Counted from the first letter of the stretch, positions 53,776 through 63,597 are shown. The stretch is DNA of 64,000 nt from Pedobacter kyonggii (GCF_004310665.1 NZ_SIXF01000001.1:532421-596420); one strand, 5' to 3'. Made by a program: numbers and translations. Notes: generated by a model from the sequence alone, not told the origin.

Positions 53776-54669
53776 TCAACACAATATCCTAGATTCAAGC
53801 AATAAAGTTTCTTCAGATAGCTCAATAGGAAGATAAAGAAAGCTGTTCAAATTGCTTACTAACGATATTTCTTTCAACTGCCTATCTCCATTTGACACAA
53901 ATAACTGAATTAAAGATATTATTTCCATTGGCATATATTGCCATCTTTCGTGATTAAAAGGAAGTGTAAGATCTGCTTTGCTATTGGATAAATGAAAAGC
54001 AGTAAGCTCTTCAATAGCATCGGAAAATTTTTGTTCGTCATTTGAAATAGCACTTTCAAAGGCTTCCTGATAGCACGCAATCGGTTTTATGCAAAATTTT
54101 GAAATTGTTGCTGCATGAGCGGAGAAATCTCTCAATTTTAACATTTCGACTACCAAATAAAGTAAACTTCCACGTCCAAATTCTTGCGCTGCATATTTCT
54201 CTAGTTTTTGTGAGTTTTCTTCAAGAAATCTGATTAATTGATTTGAAATTATTTCGATCTTATCTGGGAAATAACTCAATGTCAATAAAAGGGTCATACA
54301 TAGATCTGTATGCAGTACTCCATCTATCTGTTTACTTTCCAAAAAAGCTCTAGCATTCACCAATACATCGTAGTAGTAAGCGTTAAGAAGCTCCGTAAAA
54401 CTTATATTATTACTATTGTTTTCAAAGTCAACTATTGCTTTTGGGATCTTGAATCCATATGAGTATTGTTGCAAAATTCGGCTAACCTCATATTTAACAA
54501 TTTTTTCCCTGCCAAAAACAATTGCCTTATATTCAAAATCGGATTTCCCCGTTTTGAGATATTCTAAATAAAAATCCTCTAAGAAACTAGCTTGTTCTTT
54601 TTCTGATTGATAAACTTTAATAAAAAACTCTTTTAGTTTTTGTTTATGACTATTTAATCTATTATTCAT
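53776..54669 (-). CDS. Immunity-like helical protein (possibly Imm49-like), probably truncated
   Basis: A 297-residue all-helical soluble protein starting 10 bases after the Rhs stop, the usual place for the immunity partner of a toxin tip. It has HINRLNSHK-like N-terminus MNNRLNSHKQKLKEFF, then helices with LLNAYYYDVLVNARAFLES, CYQEAFESAISNDEQKFSDA and RWQYMPMEIISLIQLF; the repeated helix layout and the SxxxxDxxxF element are like Imm49, but the likeness is weak. It ends SRILC in a stop while protein-like sequence continues in other frames, so the real product may be incomplete. Confidence 0.55.
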   Translation of the reverse strand: MNNRLNSHKQKLKEFFIKVYQSEKEQASFLEDFYLEYLKTGKSDFEYKAIVFGREKIVKYEVSRILQQYSYGFKIPKAIVDFENNSNNISFTELLNAYYYDVLVNARAFLESKQIDGVLHTDLCMTLLLTLSYFPDKIEIISNQLIRFLEENSQKLEKYAAQEFGRGSLLYLVVEMLKLRDFSAHAATISKFCIKPIACYQEAFESAISNDEQKFSDAIEELTAFHLSNSKADLTLPFNHERWQYMPMEIISLIQLFVSNGDRQLKEISLVSNLNSFLYLPIELSEETLLLESRILC

Positions 54670-54679
54670 TTAAGGTCAT

Positions 54680-57600
54680 TTATTTACAACTACCTCTTGC
54701 TTTTTGTGTACGGGAGATTTCATCCCAATCGGACAACAATAAAGATTTTAATTTAAACTGGCCTTTGGCATTTCGTCCAACAAATACGTCAACTACACGC
54801 TTGTCACCAATATTGTCTAATATATCATCGGCTTCGATTCTTGTTAAACCAAAATCGTTAATATTTGGTTTTGTCAAAATATCTTTAATAAAAAAGTCAG
54901 AATCTAGCTGTCGAGCTGATAAATCTCCAACATTCCCCGAAATATTAGTCTTCACTTCAAAAATATCATATTTCCCGTCATTTCTAATACCTACTAAATC
55001 AATACCGTGGTTTGATGCATTCTGAACACTTATAACATCCTGATACTTTCCAGAATTCATTAGGGCATCCTTTACCTGCTTCTCTCCCCAGTTTCCTAGA
55101 CTTTGCTGTATTGATTTAAGACCCCAGACATCAATCCAGCTATTAACATCGGAAACATAACCATATAATGTAGGATTCGCCCCCCATAAACCAATAGGAT
55201 CTTGAGAAATATAATTTCCTTGCTCTGGATCATAATACCTAAACCTATTATAATAAAGCCCGGTTTCTACATCCTCATATTGCCCCTGATACCTGAACGG
55301 GACAAATTCCCTACTGCCGCTAAGTTTACGGATTTTTCCATAAATATCAAGCTCGCAATCCCACACTTTTTTACCTGCACCATCATAAGCTTGTACAGGT
55401 GTTCCCAAATAATCGCTAATAATTGAATAATATTGACCATTAACGATTTTGGCACTTGGGGTAAATTTATGCTGATCATACACCCAAGTAATTAAATCGT
55501 TGCCCAGCGGTTCGGTTTTATCGTAACTGAGCAAGCCATCTTCGTTAACTACCAAATTTGGCCGTTCGCTTAAGGGGTAATTCCATTCGTGGAGTAATAA
55601 ATTGCCATCCCATACATAACGGTAAACCGTATCTTTAATAATTTTGGCTTTCCTCCTGCCTAAGGCATCGTATTCGAAACTGATGATCTCGCCATGCGGG
55701 TTTTTAACCGCTTCCATCATGCCATTGGCGGCCCAGGCGTAAGCCCAGTCGCCTTCTTTCCATTCTGGCAAATCGGGTTCTGCATCTGCCAAGATATCGA
55801 GCGTTTCGGCTTTGGGGATGTCAGGATTGGCCATTCCCCAGTTTAATTTTTTGCCAAATAAGTCATTATCTTCCGGTTCGGCAACTTCTACCTTGGCCAG
55901 ACCGATAATATTACGTTTACTTTTTTGCACCAGGTTGCCTTTGGCATCGTAACGGTAATACCATTGGTCGTCTTTAAGCAGTTTACCACCTTTATCGTAA
56001 CGTCTATCGTTGCGATCGGCTGTTTTATATAAGTTCCCTGTTTCATCGGGATTCTTGTAAATCACTTTACCATCATCGCTATAACTTGCCGAAGACAGAC
56101 TTCCAAAAGTATCATACCTGTAATTGATGCTGCCGCCTGTAATGCTATTTAAGCAGCTATTCAATTTATCGTTCGGTCCCCAGGCGTATTGTTTAAAAGC
56201 GGTAATGGAACGGCTGGCTTCGACCTTTTGACTAATTGGATGGCCTTCGTGGTCGTAATCAAAAGTGGCTTTAACCCCACCGCTTAAACTTCGGCAGGTT
56301 TCCTGCCCGTTTTTATTGCGGCCAATGGTTGCAGTCCATTCTGCTGATCCGCCACTTTTAGCTGCGATGCCATTCAGATAACCTATTTCATTATAATCGT
56401 ATTTAATATCGGCCCCTAATGAGCTTTTTAAACTTGTCAGATTTCCAAAAACATCGTATTGATAATTAATCTGGTAGCCATCCTGTATTTCCTGGGTAAT
56501 CATACCCAACGGATTGCGCTTAAAATTAACCGAAGAAAGTTCGTTCTCTGCAGCAATGAGCAAACCAAGTTTATTGTATTGAAAGGCTTCGTAAGTTCCA
56601 TCTTCATAGCTGCTGTATACCAATCGACCGCTCAGATCGTAATTATGGCACACAGCCTTTCCATCGGCCTGTATCGTTTTAACGATCTGCCCGTCCTGGT
56701 TGCGGATATATTGCTGCTCCTGCCCATCAAAGCCAATTTCTTTTACCACATCATCATTCGCATCCCTTAAAAAGATATACTCTTCACCTTTTTCGTTGGT
56801 AATACCCTTTAAATTTTCCCACTTATCATAGGTAAAATGAAGGGCCTGGGCATTTTGACTGGACGATTGACTGCTTCTTTTTTGTGTTTTTAGGCTACCC
56901 ATTGGGGTATAGGCCATGTGCCATTCTTCGCGGCCATCAGTAGCGTAAACCGGCAGATCATAGGCATCGTATTCGAAGCGTAAAGCCTCTTCTCCAAAAT
57001 CTTTTACCAGGGTTACGCGCCCCATTTCATCACGCTCCCAGATCGTAGCTTGATCACCATCGGGGCTAAAACGGATCAGTCGACCGTAATCATCATAAGT
57101 CCAGCGACGGCTATTACCTTCGCTCGAAACTGATTCTATCAGTTGATTTAAACCGTTATATGTCCAATGAATTTCATAGCCATCATTATCGCGACAAAAT
57201 ATAGGTAATTTTTGCCCTTCGGTATAATAAAAATCGATTACGCGATTATCTTTTTGCACATGTTTAAGCAATTGGTTCTGCTCGTTGTATAACCACGTTT
57301 CGTTTGATCCAGCCGGATCACTGCGCAATATCAGGTTATTATTCTCATCATATGCATACTGATATTGCTCGCCATCTGCAGTATGGTAAGTAGTGGTATT
57401 ACCCCGATCGTCGTATTCGTAGCCGATTACCCTGCCTTCAGGGCTCGAAACCATTTTTTCTTCATTATAACGATCGTGTTCATACCAGGTTTCGCCACCC
57501 ATGGCATCTACTTTTTTGTACACCAGATCGTTTTCATCATAATAATAGCGTTCTACTTTACCATCGCGATAATATATTTCGTTATACCCTTCTTCCGGGA

Positions 57601-59311
57601 AATAGCTGATCGATCCACTCATAAAACCATCTCTACCTTCGGTATGGATTACACGGCCTTCTTCATCATAACGCCAGAAATAAGCCATCCCGTTCCTGTT
57701 GATTCTTTTCACTACGCGATCATGATCATCGTACTCAAAGCTAATCGCTTTACCTGCCTGATCGTATACTTTGATCATGTTGCCACGCTGATCGTAATCG
57801 TAACTCACCAACAGATCGCTGGTATTTTTATAGTGATAATAAACTGCTTTAATCGCCGTGCCACCTTTGTTATGCTGCATTTCGAGCACACGACCAGAAT
57901 TTTCTACAATGCGGGATAAAAGTTGTTTCTGATAGTAAAAGGTAAGACTGGTGCCGCTGGTGTATTCAATCTGGTCAATCCGATAGATATCGCCGTCAGC
58001 TCCGCCACCAAAAAGTGTATAGGTATAAATATCCTGATTGATGGTGAGTACCCAGGTATTTTCATCAGGCCGTTCCATCCAGATTTTTTGCGCGCGATCG
58101 TACTGTTTGCCTGAATACGGCTCGATATAGCGCAAAGGCATCACCATGTTTTCGGTTGGATGGCTAAAACCTACAATTCCAGCTTCCGGATCAGGATAAA
58201 TATATAAATCGTAATTATTGTAAACCTGATTGCCTAACATGCCTGCGTATGGCTTATCGCTGCGCCATACATTGTTCCAGACCATTGCCTGGCCCGCCGG
58301 TAATTCGAAATCGGCCCACTCGAAAAACATGGCACCAGTGACAAAGTTAACAGGCTCCAGGCCCCAATGGCAAAGTTTTTTTGATAGCGGGTTTGTTTTA
58401 CCCAACATCCGCTGGAGAAGCTTATTTACGCCTTTTAAGGCCCCCTTAGCTAAAGCTCCGCCCAATTTAGTGAGCCCCCTCATAATGCCAATGGCTGCAA
58501 AACGCATTAAATACTCTTTAAGGGTATAATTGTGCGGCGCAAAAGTACCACCAACCAATACAGGTTTACCAGTATTGATCTGCACATACATACTCAATAA
58601 ATCACTGTAAAAAGCGAAATAAGCCAATGGGTTTTTCTTAAGTTTTCCAGGCACAGTTGGCAGGGGTTTTAAACCCATTGGCGGACACCAACAGGTAAGC
58701 ACCTGCCCAGGATTAGAACCGCTCATTTCCGAACCTTGTCCTTTTACAGTGGTAGAACCCCAATAAACCTCACCTTCATGAGGGGAACCGGGTATGTTCA
58801 CAATGAAATAAACTGGAAGAGAACTGATGTGCCTAAACGGCAGCAAAACACCCATCACTGTAGTCGTAGTAGTGGCTTTATGTCGGCCATGTACATAAAT
58901 TGAGCCGCCCATCGGAATACTGGCGGTACCGATTAAACCTTGTGCAAATTTAGGAATAGGAATACTGAAATGCAGGTAATCCATCGGATCGAACACCATT
59001 CCAATAAAAGGGTGTGGCAAAGGCAACGGAATAAACCCGAAAGATGGTGGAATGGGAATGGTTGTCCAGTGAAAATCGATTGCCAGCACCACGTCAAAAT
59101 GCTTGCTTACATGCTGCACAGCAGTATTGGCCATTGCAGGCTTTTGGGCTTTTACAAGCTTTAAGGTGCTTTTTGCCGCAGGGGGATTACTTCCAGGGGC
59201 AACACCTCCACCACCGCCAACTGCTTTTGGTTCCGCTTTGGTTAAGCTTGCAGACAGGCTCATTGACCTATCGGTAGACATATTCGGTTTACTTGCTTTT
59301 ACTTTTTTCAT
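54680..59311 (-). CDS. Rhs-family type VI effector with C-terminal PD-(D/E)XK-like nuclease
   Basis: A 1543-residue polymorphic toxin. Residues 1-60 are basic and low-complexity (VGGGGGVAPG). Residues about 60-310 form a PAAR-like spike domain with GGSIYVHGRHKA and VLTCWCPPMG. A DUF6531-like segment follows (GLEPVNFVTGAMFFEWADFE), then about 1000 residues of YD repeats forming the Rhs cage, ending at RFRYYDPEQGNYISQDPIGL. The variable tip, about residues 1399-1543, has NWGEKQVKDAL, HGIDLVGI (Asp1438) and FEVKTN (Glu1452, Lys1454), the order of a restriction-type nuclease core. The next gene is the likely immunity. Confidence 0.92.
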   Translation of the reverse strand: MKKVKASKPNMSTDRSMSLSASLTKAEPKAVGGGGGVAPGSNPPAAKSTLKLVKAQKPAMANTAVQHVSKHFDVVLAIDFHWTTIPIPPSFGFIPLPLPHPFIGMVFDPMDYLHFSIPIPKFAQGLIGTASIPMGGSIYVHGRHKATTTTTVMGVLLPFRHISSLPVYFIVNIPGSPHEGEVYWGSTTVKGQGSEMSGSNPGQVLTCWCPPMGLKPLPTVPGKLKKNPLAYFAFYSDLLSMYVQINTGKPVLVGGTFAPHNYTLKEYLMRFAAIGIMRGLTKLGGALAKGALKGVNKLLQRMLGKTNPLSKKLCHWGLEPVNFVTGAMFFEWADFELPAGQAMVWNNVWRSDKPYAGMLGNQVYNNYDLYIYPDPEAGIVGFSHPTENMVMPLRYIEPYSGKQYDRAQKIWMERPDENTWVLTINQDIYTYTLFGGGADGDIYRIDQIEYTSGTSLTFYYQKQLLSRIVENSGRVLEMQHNKGGTAIKAVYYHYKNTSDLLVSYDYDQRGNMIKVYDQAGKAISFEYDDHDRVVKRINRNGMAYFWRYDEEGRVIHTEGRDGFMSGSISYFPEEGYNEIYYRDGKVERYYYDENDLVYKKVDAMGGETWYEHDRYNEEKMVSSPEGRVIGYEYDDRGNTTTYHTADGEQYQYAYDENNNLILRSDPAGSNETWLYNEQNQLLKHVQKDNRVIDFYYTEGQKLPIFCRDNDGYEIHWTYNGLNQLIESVSSEGNSRRWTYDDYGRLIRFSPDGDQATIWERDEMGRVTLVKDFGEEALRFEYDAYDLPVYATDGREEWHMAYTPMGSLKTQKRSSQSSSQNAQALHFTYDKWENLKGITNEKGEEYIFLRDANDDVVKEIGFDGQEQQYIRNQDGQIVKTIQADGKAVCHNYDLSGRLVYSSYEDGTYEAFQYNKLGLLIAAENELSSVNFKRNPLGMITQEIQDGYQINYQYDVFGNLTSLKSSLGADIKYDYNEIGYLNGIAAKSGGSAEWTATIGRNKNGQETCRSLSGGVKATFDYDHEGHPISQKVEASRSITAFKQYAWGPNDKLNSCLNSITGGSINYRYDTFGSLSSASYSDDGKVIYKNPDETGNLYKTADRNDRRYDKGGKLLKDDQWYYRYDAKGNLVQKSKRNIIGLAKVEVAEPEDNDLFGKKLNWGMANPDIPKAETLDILADAEPDLPEWKEGDWAYAWAANGMMEAVKNPHGEIISFEYDALGRRKAKIIKDTVYRYVWDGNLLLHEWNYPLSERPNLVVNEDGLLSYDKTEPLGNDLITWVYDQHKFTPSAKIVNGQYYSIISDYLGTPVQAYDGAGKKVWDCELDIYGKIRKLSGSREFVPFRYQGQYEDVETGLYYNRFRYYDPEQGNYISQDPIGLWGANPTLYGYVSDVNSWIDVWGLKSIQQSLGNWGEKQVKDALMNSGKYQDVISVQNASNHGIDLVGIRNDGKYDIFEVKTNISGNVGDLSARQLDSDFFIKDILTKPNINDFGLTRIEADDILDNIGDKRVVDVFVGRNAKGQFKLKSLLLSDWDEISRTQKARGSCK

Positions 59312-59322
59312 CCGTATATTTT

Positions 59323-60606
59323 TTATGATAATGGATTAGCATGATTTTTTGGTACTTCGGCCATTGATTTCCAGTCTTCTCCATAATCCTGCCGCATATC
59401 CATATCTAATTTCTTACCCTCAGGGCTTTCCTCACCATATTTCTTTAACATGATCGATGCGGTATAAGCCATCGAACTCTGTCGCCGTTTTTCAATCGGC
59501 ATTTTCCGGGCAATTTCTAAACACTTTAAATAATAACCCATTGCTTTTGCAGAGCCGGTTATTTTACTTTCCGAAAGCTGCCCGAGTAACCGGGTACATT
59601 CCATCGCTATAAAATTATTCTCAATAACTTCTGCAATTTTAATCGCCTTTTCAAAATACTTTTTGGCCTCATCTTTACCCGAATGTGCCAGTAAGAAACT
59701 GCCATAGCTCATGTGGATATGTGCACTCAATAGTGTGTTTTCTCCAGCACGGGCCAAAGCCATTTCATATTGTTGGCGTGCTTCACTCCTTTTATTCTTT
59801 ACGGCTAAACTCTGTGCCAGCATTATCCTTGCTGCCACTACCGCCTCATGCAACCCTTGTTTTTGGGCGATCACAATTGCCCGTTCTAAAACTGCATTGG
59901 CCTGCTCATGTTTGCCTTTACTTAAATAATTACTCGCAATGAGTATCTGTTGCTGGTAATCGGCTTCGGGATCGTTCTTCTCCCGGTTGGTATGCGCCGC
60001 GGCATTTTGCATCAACTGGCTAACATCGACATGGAGTTTAAATTCCGTTCCCTGTTTTAATTTTTTTAACGTGCGGTGTATGTGATGCTCGGTATAAACC
60101 AATTTAATATTGTGGTTATTGGATGCCTTAATACAACTACACCATTCGTTAATCCATTCAGATAGGCCAGCCACATCATGAATGGTAGTTGGTGCCAGCT
60201 GAACATATATTTTCTTTAATTTTAAATCGGGATAAAGGTTGCACAACCGTACTAAAGCCCTAACGGGCAAATAAGCATCGGTTTTGTAATTTTTATCACC
60301 TCCACCTGTTTCAACATCCCAAATAACACCTGCATTTGTATCCTTTTGCCATAAGTCAAAAATCTCTTTCCATTCTTTAACCAAACTTCTACCATAATCA
60401 TTTTTGTTCTGGAACTCCTGATAATGAAGCAGGAATATATCGTTGGTTCTACTTTCTTCCGTTAATTGGTATTTGAAATAAGATTCGAATAGATTTACCT
60501 CATGCCGTTCACCAAGGCAGAGAAACAGGGTTTCTGATGGATATTGCCTTACTACTTGTTGCCATTGTTTGTCTATCTTAAATAATTCCAGTTGTATCGG
60601 GTTCAT
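59323..60606 (-). CDS. TPR protein between vgrG and rhs, candidate effector adaptor
   Basis: A 427-residue soluble protein lying 19 bases after vgrG and 11 bases before rhs. The first 200 residues are globular and unassigned (LFLCLGERHEVNLFESYF, AGVIWDVETGGGDKNY, KKIYVQLAPTTIHDV). Residues about 220-400 are tetratricopeptide repeats: NYLSKGKHEQANAVLERAI, KRSEARQQYEMALARAG, and SGKDEAKKYFEKAIKIAE. Adaptors that load Rhs effectors on VgrG sit in just this spot in other type VI systems (DUF4123, DUF1795), but this one belongs to none of those by eye. Role inferred. Confidence 0.75.
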   Translation of the reverse strand: MNPIQLELFKIDKQWQQVVRQYPSETLFLCLGERHEVNLFESYFKYQLTEESRTNDIFLLHYQEFQNKNDYGRSLVKEWKEIFDLWQKDTNAGVIWDVETGGGDKNYKTDAYLPVRALVRLCNLYPDLKLKKIYVQLAPTTIHDVAGLSEWINEWCSCIKASNNHNIKLVYTEHHIHRTLKKLKQGTEFKLHVDVSQLMQNAAAHTNREKNDPEADYQQQILIASNYLSKGKHEQANAVLERAIVIAQKQGLHEAVVAARIMLAQSLAVKNKRSEARQQYEMALARAGENTLLSAHIHMSYGSFLLAHSGKDEAKKYFEKAIKIAEVIENNFIAMECTRLLGQLSESKITGSAKAMGYYLKCLEIARKMPIEKRRQSSMAYTASIMLKKYGEESPEGKKLDMDMRQDYGEDWKSMAEVPKNHANPLS

Positions 60607-60625
60607 TGAGCTTTAATGTCGAAAA

Positions 60626-62443
60626 TTAGTTTAGATTGATGGTACCGCTGCTGATATTCGTTTCACTTTCGCCACCTACATTAATCTTTTTCGAAGCCAG
60701 ATTGGCCTCTGTTTCGCCACTCATCGAAAGCGTTTTTGTACCGATATCCAGTGTTTGAGATTCTATCCCAATACCAGAGGTTGGTGTTCCATCTTCAGGC
60801 CCTACCCCTATGCCTATACTAATTGAGGCAGAATTTCCGATGTTTTCTCCAAGTGTTAAAATGTCTTTTCCTTTAATGATAATTTTTCCAGTTTTATCCA
60901 TAAAAATACTGCTCTCGCCACACTTAATGAGGATTGATTCTTTGGTCTCGAAAACGGCCTTTCCTGCACCATCCAGCTCGATAAAATTGCTGTCTTTATC
61001 CCGCATGATCATGCCTGCCCCATCATCCATAGTTAATGTATGTCCGCTTTTAGAAGTCAAGCTTTTGCTGTTATTACTGGCACTGCCACCGCTACTGCTT
61101 TTGCCATGAAATACCGAACCTAATACAATTGGCCTTGCAATATTGCCTTCCTCGAAGGTTAAAGCTACCTGATCGCCAATTTCGGGAATAAATACAAACC
61201 CCCTGTTTTTACTCACTTTATCACTGCTTCCTGCATCTGGTGTAATTACACGCAACCACTCCGTTACATCGTTGGTTTTACATTCCCATTTAAATTTAAC
61301 CTTAATTCGGCCCTGCCCCTGCGGATCTGCATTGTCTATTACATCTGCCAGTTGCATATCAGGGCTTGGTTTACCGTAATTTTTAACCAACAGACGCTCT
61401 GTTGTAGCTACCACACCTTCGAAAGTGTTATAATATTTACCTGTACCATCAATATCATGGTTAATACTGGTGATCAAAAATTTACCGAGGCTCTCTGTAG
61501 AAAAGGATAATTCTTTTCTCACACTCATCGTAATTTCGGCAATGCTGCCAATGCCCAAAGCAGCATTATCTCCACTTGCATTTACCTTCAACAAATTGCT
61601 GATGTGCGCCTTTTCTTCATTCTGAACATGGTTTTTAATGTCGCTGCTATTGTCTACCCGAATAAGGGATGGTTGATTAAAGGTTTTGCTATACATCGCG
61701 TTAGAAACTTGTATGGCGTGGGCAAGGTCGGGTGATCCGTCGCTCTGTCCGCTACTTTCACTCTGCAGCATTTCATCCTGTTTGGGATTATAAGCGAAAC
61801 GTTTATTTTTGATCGGCGCAATTTCCATGGCATACTGTAGATTTTGTACATCACGACCATAAATCAATGCGATTTCCTTCTGATCATCTGGTTTACCAAA
61901 ATTCAGTTGTTTGCCATCATAGTAAAACCATTCATGGTATTCGCCAGAAAGCCTGTTCAGAAAATCAAAGTCACTCTCCCTATATTGGATCAGATAATCA
62001 ATAGGATCTTTTCTGGCCGCATTGGCCACAATCTTAATATCATTTGAAGGCACGTCCGAAGTAGCAAGATTTACAATTGTATTTAAATCCTTATCAAGAT
62101 AAGAACCTAAGTCGGGACCCCGATCGATCAGAATGGTTGGACTATAACCACTCACAATCAACACACCGTGATAACCGTGGCTTTGCGCCAGTTCTACTTT
62201 GGTTACCAAACCAGCAAATTCCTGTAAACTACCCGAATCGTAGCCAAAGGAAGCGGTAAGGGTTTTACCTACAAAATCGCGGCTGTCATTTAAACTGATC
62301 ATTCCCGGCGAACCCATCTGATCGTGGTTAAACCGCAGCTCGAAAAAATGATGCGCATTAAAAGCTTGTTTTAAACTAAATGAGGCAAAATGGGTAATTG
62401 CCTTATTTTCTATGTTAATTTCTACAATGAGTTTCTTTTCCAT
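60626..62443 (-). CDS. vgrG: VgrG/TssI type VI secretion spike protein
   Basis: A 605-residue spike protein. Residues 1-350 are the gp27-like hub (FFELRFNHDQM, YLIQYRESDFDFLNRLSGEY). The gp5 OB fold is at about 370-445 with DPQGQGRIKVKFKWE, GSVFHGKSS and the IPEIGDQVALTFEEGN loop. The rest is a repeated beta-helix (TLTLGENIG, KTLSMSGE, INVGGESETNIS). It builds the puncturing tip; genes on either side encode its cargo. No enzymatic extension is fused to it. Confidence 0.95.
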   Translation of the reverse strand: MEKKLIVEINIENKAITHFASFSLKQAFNAHHFFELRFNHDQMGSPGMISLNDSRDFVGKTLTASFGYDSGSLQEFAGLVTKVELAQSHGYHGVLIVSGYSPTILIDRGPDLGSYLDKDLNTIVNLATSDVPSNDIKIVANAARKDPIDYLIQYRESDFDFLNRLSGEYHEWFYYDGKQLNFGKPDDQKEIALIYGRDVQNLQYAMEIAPIKNKRFAYNPKQDEMLQSESSGQSDGSPDLAHAIQVSNAMYSKTFNQPSLIRVDNSSDIKNHVQNEEKAHISNLLKVNASGDNAALGIGSIAEITMSVRKELSFSTESLGKFLITSINHDIDGTGKYYNTFEGVVATTERLLVKNYGKPSPDMQLADVIDNADPQGQGRIKVKFKWECKTNDVTEWLRVITPDAGSSDKVSKNRGFVFIPEIGDQVALTFEEGNIARPIVLGSVFHGKSSSGGSASNNSKSLTSKSGHTLTMDDGAGMIMRDKDSNFIELDGAGKAVFETKESILIKCGESSIFMDKTGKIIIKGKDILTLGENIGNSASISIGIGVGPEDGTPTSGIGIESQTLDIGTKTLSMSGETEANLASKKINVGGESETNISSGTINLN

Positions 62444-62456
62444 AAGTTCGATCTTT

Positions 62457-63044
62457 TTAGCAAATCCACAAATAAATTCCGCTGGTTCTTGGGTCTAAGA
62501 AATAATCCTGATATAAACATTTATAGCCATCCCACAGGGTAAAGTGGCCCGTTGCATCACTAAACTGGGTTTTAAAGCAGATAATGCCTGATACGCCGCT
62601 TATTTTATTTTGAAACGCCCTTAAATCATGATGTGCTATCCATGTGTCTCTAACTCCTTTTTCCACTTTAATATCGGGTTTTTTATATTTATGGTTGAGG
62701 TAGTCGAAAAATTCGCTCACACGGAAACAATAGCGCTTTTGATCAGCTCCAGCAATAGTTTCGAACTTTTTAGTATACGGATACCGACTGGGTATGGCGT
62801 GGACTTTTACCTTTTCCTGGGCCAGGAAATCCTGTTTTGTAGTATATTTCCAGCTAGGTAGGCTTAGGCTAAAAACCTTGTTATTAATACCTAGATAATT
62901 AAACGCCATGCTCATTCTCACCACACAGGTATTGGTAATGTAAGCTGCATTAACAGCACCACCAATTGTTGCTTTTACCAGTTCGCTACTTGTTACGGGG
63001 TAATTTATCCTTAAATCGGTAAAACTTGGCAAAGAAAGTGGCAT
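62457..63044 (-). CDS. Type VI amidase effector, Tae4-like
   Basis: A 195-residue peptidoglycan amidase. The NlpC/P60-like active site is NTCVVRMSMAFNYLG with Cys40 and GHFTLWDG with His167 and Asp172, the marks of the Tae4 family, which cut peptidoglycan stem peptides in rival cells. It begins 1 base after the lipoprotein gene that encodes the likely immunity protein and stops 13 bases before vgrG, so the effector rides with this VgrG or TssD. No signal peptide, as expected for a type VI effector. Confidence 0.88.
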   Translation of the reverse strand: MPLSLPSFTDLRINYPVTSSELVKATIGGAVNAAYITNTCVVRMSMAFNYLGINNKVFSLSLPSWKYTTKQDFLAQEKVKVHAIPSRYPYTKKFETIAGADQKRYCFRVSEFFDYLNHKYKKPDIKVEKGVRDTWIAHHDLRAFQNKISGVSGIICFKTQFSDATGHFTLWDGYKCLYQDYFLDPRTSGIYLWIC

Positions 63045-63045
63045 G

Positions 63046-63597
63046 CTATTTTTTGGTTAGAAGTGAATCAAGATATTTAGTACTTGTAAATGATGCATTT
63101 TCCATTGCGTAGAAAAACACATCCTTACTTCCTGAAAATGAAAGAGTTGATTTAGCCTTCTGGAGAAAAACAATCAGCGTATCATTTGGGTATTCAATAT
63201 ATTTTAAATCACTCATTACCATATACTTCAGGCTATCCATAGGCTTTAGCTTCCCCTTAAATGATTTCAATACTTTCGCACTAAAAACCTTTTCAGCATT
63301 GTAAACGGAGTCAACCCTGGTAATATTTACCAGCACGATGTACCCTGCTTCCTTTTTAAGCTCATGCACCATTTCTTTTGGTGGATCTTGATTTTTTTCG
63401 CGTTCCAGGTGCTTATTTGCGTTGACTAAAGTCAAAGAATCTTCATTAACAGCAGCAGGTAAAACATTCTGCTTATTATTATTTTGCTGGCATGCGGCAA
63501 AACCTATGGCTAAAAGAGCCCATAGTAAGTTATGTGCATATCTTTTTGCTTGCCTCCGTATAATTTTATTGATTTTAAAAGCAAATACATCTGCCAT
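63046..63597 (-). CDS. Lipoprotein, likely immunity partner of the Tae4-like amidase
   Basis: A 183-residue exported protein. A basic N-terminus and hydrophobic helix (NLLWALLAIGFAAC) give a lipoprotein signal with Cys36; the rest is periplasmic and beta-rich, with YIVLVNITRVDSVY and VFSAKVLKSFKGKL. It is a natural place for an immunity protein, since Tae4 acts in the periplasm, and the gene is directly coupled to the amidase (1-base gap). It is not clearly the known Tai4 fold. The true start could be shorter. Confidence 0.75.
   Translation of the reverse strand: MADVFAFKINKIIRRQAKRYAHNLLWALLAIGFAACQQNNNKQNVLPAAVNEDSLTLVNANKHLEREKNQDPPKEMVHELKKEAGYIVLVNITRVDSVYNAEKVFSAKVLKSFKGKLKPMDSLKYMVMSDLKYIEYPNDTLIVFLQKAKSTLSFSGSKDVFFYAMENASFTSTKYLDSLLTKK

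Noticed and set aside
53209-54669. Programmed frameshifting as the reason for three frame changes
   Set aside because: Three successive shifts without slippery heptamers or clear stimulatory structures are not known for immunity genes; decay or sequence error is simpler.
57365-57919. A 184-residue open frame on the plus strand inside rhs
   Set aside because: It is antisense to the YD repeats, whose codon bias leaves long open frames on the other strand; its product is hydrophobic low-complexity sequence without a recognisable domain or start context.
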